NCBI GenBank assembly: GCA_902478055.1
Contig: CABSJL010000030.1
Location: forward strand, 1-12,355
Source: an uncultured Veillonella sp.
GTDB taxonomy: Bacteria; Bacillota; Negativicutes; Veillonellales; Veillonellaceae
Direction: 5' to 3'
Length of the DNA: 12,355 nucleotides
The notes under the pieces were generated by a model, which saw only the letters and a program-made list of their open reading frames with translations, did not search any database and had not been told where the DNA came from. Both the position numbers and the translations under genes were made by a program. Of the stretch, positions 7,481 to 12,355 are shown piece after piece (the stretch's first letter is position 1; every line of letters starts with the position of its first letter).

Positions 7481-7511
7481 AACCCTATTTTTAGGATTGA
7501 TTGTGAAAGAA

Positions 7512-7532
7512 GTCTTTCAGAAAAGACGGAGG
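7512..7532 (+). promoter_or_regulatory. Short hairpin abutting the ribosome binding site of the radical SAM gene
   Basis: GTCTTT (7512-7517) pairs perfectly with AAAGAC (7522-7527) around the loop CAGA. The stem ends directly against the Shine-Dalgarno sequence GGAGG (7528-7532), 4 nt before the ATG. An alternative hairpin, GAAAGA (7505-7510) with TCTTTC (7513-7518), would exclude it. Both stems are only 6 bp, so a regulatory role is tentative. Confidence 0.25.
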
Positions 7533-7536
7533 ATGT

Positions 7537-9420
7537 ATGATTCAATTAGATACGTCATGGTTACAACATGTCCAAAAGCCTGCTCGTTATACGGGCGGTG
7601 AATATAACAGTATTGTAAAAGATCACAGTACTGTTGATGTAACAATGGCTTTAGCTTTTCCAGATGTATACGAAGTGGCTATGAGCCATTTGGGCATCAA
7701 AATTTTATATGGTCTTGTAAACCGTCGTGAAGATGCAGCAGCGGAACGTGTATTTGCTCCGTGGCACGATATGGAAGAGGAAATGCGCAAGCGCAATATT
7801 CCTTTGTTCTCTTTGGAAACTCGTACGCCTATTAAAGATTTTGATGTGTTAGCTTTTACACTTCAATATGAGATGAGCTTCACTAATATCTTAAACATGC
7901 TCGATTTGGCTGGTATTCCAATGTACGCTAAAGACCGTGATATGGAGTTTCCATTACTCGTTTGTGGTGGTCCATGTGCCTTTAATGTAGAGCCTATTGC
8001 AGATTTCTTTGATATTGTTTCCCTTGGTGAGTCTGAAGAATGGGGCGATGAATTCATCGATCTCTACAAGGCTGAAAAGGCAAAAGGATTCCCAGGTGGT
8101 AAGGAAGCATTCTTGCGTAAAGTGGCTCAAATTCCTGGTACGTATTGTCCAGCGCTATACGATGTGGAATATACAGAGCAAGGTGATTTTAAATCCATTA
8201 CACCGCGCTTTGAAGACGTGCCTGCAGCTGTTGAAAAACGCATTGTAGAAGATGTGGAAAATATTTTCTACCCAACAAAACCTGTTGTACCGTTCTTAGA
8301 TATAGTTCATGACCGTGCGGTACTTGAACTATTCCGTGGTTGTACACGTGGTTGTCGTTTCTGCCAAGCGGGTATGCTATATCGTCCTGTTCGTGAAAAG
8401 ACTCCGGAACGTTTGTTACAAATTGCTAAAGATACGATTGCCAATACTGGTTATAATGAAATCTCTTTGATGAGCTTGAGTTCTGCGGACTATTCTAAAT
8501 TACCTGAACTAGTAGATATGCTCATGGAAGAGTTCAAAGATAAACAAGTGAGTGTAAGCTTGCCATCCTTGCGTATTGATAGTTTCTCTATCGATATTGC
8601 GAAAAAGGTGCAACAAGTGCGTAAGAGTGGTCTTACCTTTGCCCCTGAAGCCGGGACACAACGTATGCGCGATGTTATCAATAAAGGTGTTAGTGAAGAG
8701 GACTTGTTGGCGGCTTGTACAAATGCCTTTAAATCAGGTTGGAATACAGTTAAATTGTACTTCATGATGGGCCTTCCAACTGAAACAGATGAAGATTTAG
8801 CAGGCATTGCTGATCTTGCGTATAAGGTGCTTGATTTACATCGAGATATTACAGGTAAACGAAATGGCTCTGTCACAGTCAGTGTATCCTTCTTCGTACC
8901 AAAAACACATTCGCCATACCAATGGTATGGTCAACAAGATGTAGAGGAAATCCATCGTAAGCAACGGTATTTAAAATCTCTCATCAATAACCGCAATATT
9001 TCCTACCATTACCATGATGGCTATACTGGTTATATGGAGGCCGCTTTTGCACGTGGGGACCGTAGATTATCTAAAGTTCTTGTAAAAGCATGGGAAGCGG
9101 GTTGTAAATTTGATGGTTGGACTGAGTACTTTAACTATGAAACTTGGTTAAAAGCCTTTGCAGATTGTGGTTTGGATCCAGCATATTTTGCAAGACGTAC
9201 ACGTGACTTTGATGAACCATTACCTTGGGACCATTTAGATTGCACTGTAAGTAAAGCATTCTTAAAACGGGAGTGGGAACAAGCGGTAGAGGCAAACCTT
9301 ACAAGTGATTGCCGTCGCGGGCCATGTAAAGGCTGTAATGTATGTCCAGAGCTTAATACTGCAATTATTGACTATAAGGAGGGTGGCAGAGTTGAAAAAA
9401 TTACGTTTGGCCTTAAATAA
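7537..9420 (+). CDS. Radical SAM protein with B12-binding-like N-terminus (TIGR03960 type)
   Basis: A 627-residue protein of the YgiQ-like, TIGR03960-type radical SAM family. Residues about 35-240 resemble the cobalamin-binding-like N-terminal domain. The radical SAM core begins near 255 with the iron-sulfur motif C269-T-R-G-C273-R-F-C276 (CxxxCxxC), which should hold a 4Fe-4S cluster and cleave S-adenosylmethionine. A second cysteine cluster lies near the C-terminus (C592, C597, C600, C603) and could bind another cluster or metal. The substrate is not known. GGAGG (7528-7532) precedes the ATG. It overlaps the next gene by 29 nt; in many Firmicutes the two are adjacent or fused and lie upstream of RNase G, which suggests an RNA- or ribosome-related role (inference from context only). 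Confidence 0.92.
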   Translation: MIQLDTSWLQHVQKPARYTGGEYNSIVKDHSTVDVTMALAFPDVYEVAMSHLGIKILYGLVNRREDAAAERVFAPWHDMEEEMRKRNIPLFSLETRTPIKDFDVLAFTLQYEMSFTNILNMLDLAGIPMYAKDRDMEFPLLVCGGPCAFNVEPIADFFDIVSLGESEEWGDEFIDLYKAEKAKGFPGGKEAFLRKVAQIPGTYCPALYDVEYTEQGDFKSITPRFEDVPAAVEKRIVEDVENIFYPTKPVVPFLDIVHDRAVLELFRGCTRGCRFCQAGMLYRPVREKTPERLLQIAKDTIANTGYNEISLMSLSSADYSKLPELVDMLMEEFKDKQVSVSLPSLRIDSFSIDIAKKVQQVRKSGLTFAPEAGTQRMRDVINKGVSEEDLLAACTNAFKSGWNTVKLYFMMGLPTETDEDLAGIADLAYKVLDLHRDITGKRNGSVTVSVSFFVPKTHSPYQWYGQQDVEEIHRKQRYLKSLINNRNISYHYHDGYTGYMEAAFARGDRRLSKVLVKAWEAGCKFDGWTEYFNYETWLKAFADCGLDPAYFARRTRDFDEPLPWDHLDCTVSKAFLKREWEQAVEANLTSDCRRGPCKGCNVCPELNTAIIDYKEGGRVEKITFGLK

Positions 9421-10087
9421 GGGCGAAGAATTACGATTCTTGTCGCACCTTGATTATGCACAAGCTGTGGAGCGTATGATTCGTCGCGCTGAGATTAAAA
9501 TGGCCTTTTCAGAAGGGTTTAATCCTCATATGAAAATTAGCTTTTCCTCTGCATTGGCGCTTGGTGTAACAGCGGCAGCTGAATATATTGATATGGATGT
9601 TCTTGAAGAAGATTCCTTGGAATCCATTATGGAACGTTTGAATCGTGTAGCACCTCCAGGTCTTGAAGTACTAGGTGGTAAAGAGATGCCTGACAAGGTT
9701 AAAAAGATGATGGCTATTTGTAACTTTGCCATCTATGAAGTTACAGGCCCTGTAACGGATGAAAATGCCGATTGGGATGCATTACTAAAACCTTTTAATG
9801 AGGCTCCGGAAATTTCTTACGAAAAGGTAACACCAAAGAAAACTCGTATCATCGATGTAAAAGAATTTGTAAAGGAACCAATCGTTGCATCCGTGAAAGA
9901 TGGTAAAGTTACTCTTACAATGGGCATTGGTATTTATCCGCAAGGTACTATTAAACCTAGTGAAGTGTGGAACCTTGGTAAAGACCAATACAATTGGCCT
10001 ATTACAAGTGGCTATGAAATTCACCGTAAAGCGATTATGGTGGAAAATGAAGAAGGTCGTTACACTCCACTGGAAATTAACTACTAA
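9392..10087 (+). CDS. Radical SAM-associated protein (DUF2344/TIGR03936 type)
   Basis: A 231-residue protein of the DUF2344 family, found next to or fused with TIGR03960-type radical SAM proteins. Characteristic segments are RFLSHLD (15-21) and the stretch GFNPHMKISF (42-51) followed by SALALGV. No enzymatic motif is recognisable, and its function is unknown beyond presumed partnership with the upstream enzyme. The start is taken as TTG at 9392, because AAGGAGG (9376-9382) sits 9 nt upstream and the resulting N-terminus (LKKLRLALNKGEELRFLSHLD) is the family one. The in-frame GTG at 9383 touches the ribosome binding site, and the upstream ATT/ATA-like extension from 9305 would encode non-homologous residues. 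The 29-nt overlap implies coupled translation. Confidence 0.9.
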   Translation: MKKLRLALNKGEELRFLSHLDYAQAVERMIRRAEIKMAFSEGFNPHMKISFSSALALGVTAAAEYIDMDVLEEDSLESIMERLNRVAPPGLEVLGGKEMPDKVKKMMAICNFAIYEVTGPVTDENADWDALLKPFNEAPEISYEKVTPKKTRIIDVKEFVKEPIVASVKDGKVTLTMGIGIYPQGTIKPSEVWNLGKDQYNWPITSGYEIHRKAIMVENEEGRYTPLEINY

Positions 10088-10120
10088 TACTAGTTATATA
10101 CACCTTAACTGCTAATTGTC

Positions 10121-10153
10121 TTTACATAAATCGTAAGAGCTTATATACGATTT
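10121..10153 (+). promoter_or_regulatory. Candidate promoter with overlapping palindrome before RNase G
   Basis: TTTACA (10121-10126) is followed after 17 nt by TATACG (10144-10149), a plausible but imperfect sigma70 pair. Perfect 8-bp inverted arms AAATCGTA (10128-10135) and TACGATTT (10146-10153) surround a 10-nt centre and cover the spacer and -10. This could be an operator, or the stem could be a weak terminator for the gene before it, although no real T-tract follows. The rest of the 10088-10201 gap is A/T-rich without other clear signals apart from the ribosome binding site. Confidence 0.35.
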
Positions 10154-10201
10154 AGTGATTTAAAACCTTTATATTTTATATTGAATGAAGGGAGGGATAG
10201 G

Positions 10202-11629
10202 ATGCATAAAATTTTGGTCAATGTTATGCGCGAAGAAATCCGCATGGCTGTTGTCGATGAAGCAGGTCAGTTAATAGATTTTGTGTTAGAACGTACCGAT
10301 GAGACCCATATGGCAAATCATATGTATAAAGGTACCGTAAAGAACGTGTTGAATGGTATGCAGGCGGCTTTCGTTGATATTGGGGGCTCTCAAAATGCGT
10401 ACTTAAATCTTCAACAGGGAAAAGAACAAAAAATCTTGCCACGCCTATCTGTGGGGCAACAAATTCTTGTACAAGTGGTAAAAGAGGAGATGCTCGGTAA
10501 AGGAGCTCGTGTTACAGCTGATGTGAGCTTGGCAGGGCGTTTTATGGTGCTTCTACCATATTCTGAAGGCATGCATATTTCTAAGAAGATTACTGATGAA
10601 GCAGTACGTTCTAAATTACAAGAATTAGCAGCACCTTATGTACAGGAAGGCTGTGGATTTATCATTCGTACTGCGGCTGCTAAGGCTAGTGCTGATGAAA
10701 TCGGTCGTGACATGGAATATCTATGGCGCACATGGCAACATGTGTTGAAGCGCTTTAAGGTGGCTAAGAGCGGTACTGATCTCTATAGTGATGCGGACTT
10801 TTGGTTCCGCCTTGTACGAGATTATGCACATCGCAATGTAGAGGAAATCATCGTCGATTCCGATATGGGGGAATCTAGATTATTGGATCTCTTAGGTCAT
10901 GGCCCAACATCTCAACAAATTAAAGTGACACGTCACCGTGGCAGCACACCTATCTTTAAAGCCAATCACATTGAACCTCAATTAGAGGATCTTATCTCTC
11001 GTGATATCAATCTTCCTTCCGGTGGCTCTATCCGTATCGACCATACAGAGGCGCTTACCGTATTCGATGTGAACTCGGCCCATTACACAGGTAAGTCTAA
11101 TAAGCTAGAAGATTTAGCTTTCACAGTCAATAAAGAGGCAGCAAAAGAAATTTGTCGTCAACTGCGGCTACGAGATATTGGTGGCATTATCGTCGTCGAT
11201 TTTATCGATATGAAGGATAAGTCTCATCAACAAGAGTTGCTACAACTATTGAGCGCACAAGCTAAGTTAGATAAGATGAAAACCGTCGTATGTGGTATTA
11301 GCTCCCTCGGTCTAGTGGAAATGACGCGGAAGCGTGCCCGTCAAGGTTTGCAAACCTTAATGTTTGATATATGTCCTCAATGCGGTGGGACGGGTTATAT
11401 GCTGTCGGGTAGAACCGTGTATATGCAGATCATTCGCCGCATCCGTGAGTTATTTAAGTCTGGTCGAATTAAATCGAACCTAGAAATTGAGGTTCACCCA
11501 GAGGTAGCCCAATATTTAACAAAGGCTGTTCTTGAAGAATTAGGCGACTCTATAGGCCGTAAGATTTCTATTGTGGTTAATCCACAAATTAGCCGTGAAG
11601 GCTATTCCTTGATGGCTGTAGCAGAATAA
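10202..11629 (+). CDS. rng: Ribonuclease E/G family endoribonuclease
   Basis: A 475-residue single-strand endoribonuclease of the RNase G type, lacking the long C-terminal scaffold of E. coli RNase E. The S1-like region lies at about 38-115 (GTVKNVLNGMQAAFVDIGG, 44-62). The DNase I-like catalytic part contains D289 in TVFDVNSA and D333 in VVDFIDM, matching the two Mg-binding aspartates of RNase E (D303 and D346). The zinc-link motif C391-P-Q-C394 is present. It should process rRNA and mRNA from 5' monophosphate ends. The ATG at 10202 is chosen over TTG 10181, since AAGGGAGGG (10188-10196) lies between them at proper spacing and the family N-terminus begins MHKILVN. The rplU-rpmA genes that often follow rng are not next to it here. 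Confidence 0.95.
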   Translation: MHKILVNVMREEIRMAVVDEAGQLIDFVLERTDETHMANHMYKGTVKNVLNGMQAAFVDIGGSQNAYLNLQQGKEQKILPRLSVGQQILVQVVKEEMLGKGARVTADVSLAGRFMVLLPYSEGMHISKKITDEAVRSKLQELAAPYVQEGCGFIIRTAAAKASADEIGRDMEYLWRTWQHVLKRFKVAKSGTDLYSDADFWFRLVRDYAHRNVEEIIVDSDMGESRLLDLLGHGPTSQQIKVTRHRGSTPIFKANHIEPQLEDLISRDINLPSGGSIRIDHTEALTVFDVNSAHYTGKSNKLEDLAFTVNKEAAKEICRQLRLRDIGGIIVVDFIDMKDKSHQQELLQLLSAQAKLDKMKTVVCGISSLGLVEMTRKRARQGLQTLMFDICPQCGGTGYMLSGRTVYMQIIRRIRELFKSGRIKSNLEIEVHPEVAQYLTKAVLEELGDSIGRKISIVVNPQISREGYSLMAVAE

Positions 11630-11656
11630 GTAAGTAGTTTATTATAGGTGAGTATC

Positions 11657-12232
11657 GTGTCTGTATTTGAAATTATATTAATTAGTGTTGGCTTAGCCAT
11701 GGACGCCTTTGGTGTATCTATTGGTAAAGGTTTATCCATGCCGGTAGGTGAAAATGGACGAAAGGTGACATTAGCATTCTTATTCGGGTTATTCCAGTTT
11801 CTCATGCCTGTTATTGGGTGGCTCATTGGGCGCCAGTTTATCGATGTCATATCTGAATGGGATCATTGGATTATCTTTGGCCTTCTTGGCTATTTAGGGA
11901 TTGCTATGATTAGAGAAGGACTCAGTGATGACGATGAAGAAGACGATGATAAGCAATTCTTAGGTGCTTGGGAAATGATTATGCTTTCCATCGCAACTAG
12001 CCTTGATGCCATGGCTGTAGGTTTAACCTTTGCCTTTTTACCTATTAATGTATGGGAAGCATCTACAATGATAGGGGTCATTACCTTTGGTATTTCTCTT
12101 ATAGGCGTGTATCTAGGCAAATTTATGGGCCAGTTCGTGGGAAAATATGCAGACATATTAGGTGGGGGTGTATTGATCCTCATCGGTACAAAAATACTCT
12201 TACAACACCTCGGTATTATCGGAGAATTTTAG
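11657..12232 (+). CDS. mntP: Manganese efflux pump MntP
   Basis: A 191-residue inner membrane protein (E. coli MntP has 188) exporting Mn(II). It is built of two inverted three-helix repeats. Each begins with an acidic signature: GLAMDAFGVSIGKG (12-25, D16) and ATSLDAMAVG (113-122, D117). These aspartates match family residues needed for export. The repeats are joined by a loop with an acidic run (D91-DDEEDDD-K99), also seen in a milder form in other family members. The start is GTG 11657, with TAGGTGAG (11646-11653) upstream; GTG 11648 overlaps that ribosome binding site. It follows rng by 27 nt without a terminator, so it is probably cotranscribed. No manganese riboswitch is visible upstream. 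Confidence 0.93.
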   Translation: MSVFEIILISVGLAMDAFGVSIGKGLSMPVGENGRKVTLAFLFGLFQFLMPVIGWLIGRQFIDVISEWDHWIIFGLLGYLGIAMIREGLSDDDEEDDDKQFLGAWEMIMLSIATSLDAMAVGLTFAFLPINVWEASTMIGVITFGISLIGVYLGKFMGQFVGKYADILGGGVLILIGTKILLQHLGIIGEF

Positions 12233-12287
12233 AGGTTTGTATATATATGAAAGTATCGTAAACTGAGCTATTTATGGTGAATTTTGT

Positions 12288-12316
12288 TTGACATGGATAG
12301 GTAAATACGATATACT
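12288..12316 (+). promoter_or_regulatory. Strong sigma70 promoter reading out of the window
   Basis: A perfect -35 TTGACA (12288-12293) is followed after exactly 17 nt by TATACT (12311-12316), 5 of 6 to the -10 consensus. It lies 55 nt after mntP and should drive a gene beyond the end of the window, starting near 12323. The -10 lies inside a perfect palindrome, GATATA-C-TATATC (12309-12321). No clear terminator for mntP is seen between 12233 and 12287. Confidence 0.75.
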
Positions 12317-12327
12317 ATATCAGTATT

Positions 12328-12345
12328 AGTTCGGTTTACTGAACT
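12328..12345 (+). promoter_or_regulatory. Hairpin/palindrome at the start of the outgoing transcript
   Basis: AGTTCGG (12328-12334) pairs with CTGAACT (12339-12345) around TTTA, a 7-bp stem with one G-U pair. It lies about 5 nt after the predicted transcription start. It could be an operator or a 5' leader hairpin; the window ends too soon to decide. Confidence 0.4.
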
Positions 12346-12355
12346 TTGCAATCCG

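Noticed and set aside
7481..7500. Terminator after rodA (CCTA/TAGG stem near 7484-7495)
   Set aside because: The stem is four base pairs with a mismatch and has no T-tract, so read-through into the next gene is likely.
9305..9391. Longer N-terminus of the DUF2344 protein starting at 9305
   Set aside because: The extra 29 codons lie within the radical SAM gene, have no ribosome binding site and do not resemble the family; TTG 9392 is better supported.
11630..11656. Manganese (yybP-ykoY type) riboswitch before mntP
   Set aside because: The gap after rng is only 27 nt, far too short for the aptamer.
11929..11953. Acidic run (DDDEEDDD) in MntP as an unusual feature
   Set aside because: Acidic residues in the loop between the two repeats are also found in other MntP proteins, so it is not clearly novel.
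11890..12183. Minus-strand reading frame of 97 codons inside mntP
   Set aside because: It is a shadow of a conserved membrane gene; its serine run is only the antisense of the acidic Asp/Glu loop.
1..12355. Mobile element, CRISPR array, tRNA or rRNA
   Set aside because: No transposase, integrase, direct-repeat array or RNA gene signature was seen; all genes are housekeeping types on one strand.

Overview
The window is a gene-dense stretch of chromosome (about 40% G+C by eye) with ten protein genes, all on the + strand. It carries no RNA genes, insertion sequences, phage genes or CRISPR. The protein sequences and gene order (radC - mreBCD - pbp2 - minD - rodA - radical SAM pair - RNase G) point to the Firmicutes/Clostridia radC-mre-min-rod neighbourhood. 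The best guess is a Negativicutes genome of Veillonella type: a diderm Firmicute, probably coccoid. The genus is recognised from overall impression and was not checked by a search.

Layout. Bases 27-725 encode RadC. Bases 726-1052 are non-coding. They hold a near-perfect 68-nt hairpin with a T-rich tail, a possible upstream TATAAT box, a 7-bp palindrome and a plausible promoter for the next operon. Bases 1053-7480 form one tight operon, with gene junctions from a 4-nt overlap to a 23-nt gap: mreB, mreC, mreD, the class B transpeptidase PBP2, a MinD-like ATPase and the SEDS glycosyltransferase RodA. Together these form the lateral wall synthesis machine (MreB scaffold, MreC/MreD adaptors, RodA polymerase, PBP2 crosslinker). 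Bases 7537-10087 carry a radical SAM protein and its small partner, overlapping by 29 nt. A 114-nt gap with a palindrome and possible promoter precedes an RNase E/G family ribonuclease (10202-11629), followed 27 nt later by the manganese exporter MntP. The last 120 bases contain a well-formed sigma70 promoter and a hairpin leading out of the window.

Most of this is conserved housekeeping content, and no unknown defence or mobile system is visible. The points most worth a second look are: (1) minD is retained in its usual place, but minC and minE, which flank it in related genomes, are absent; (2) this MinD differs at positions in the region reported to contact its partners and has a long C-terminal extension; (3) MreB has Arg where the catalytic Glu of MreB is expected, and a G7 run early in the gene; (4) several intergenic palindromes sit at or next to candidate promoters.
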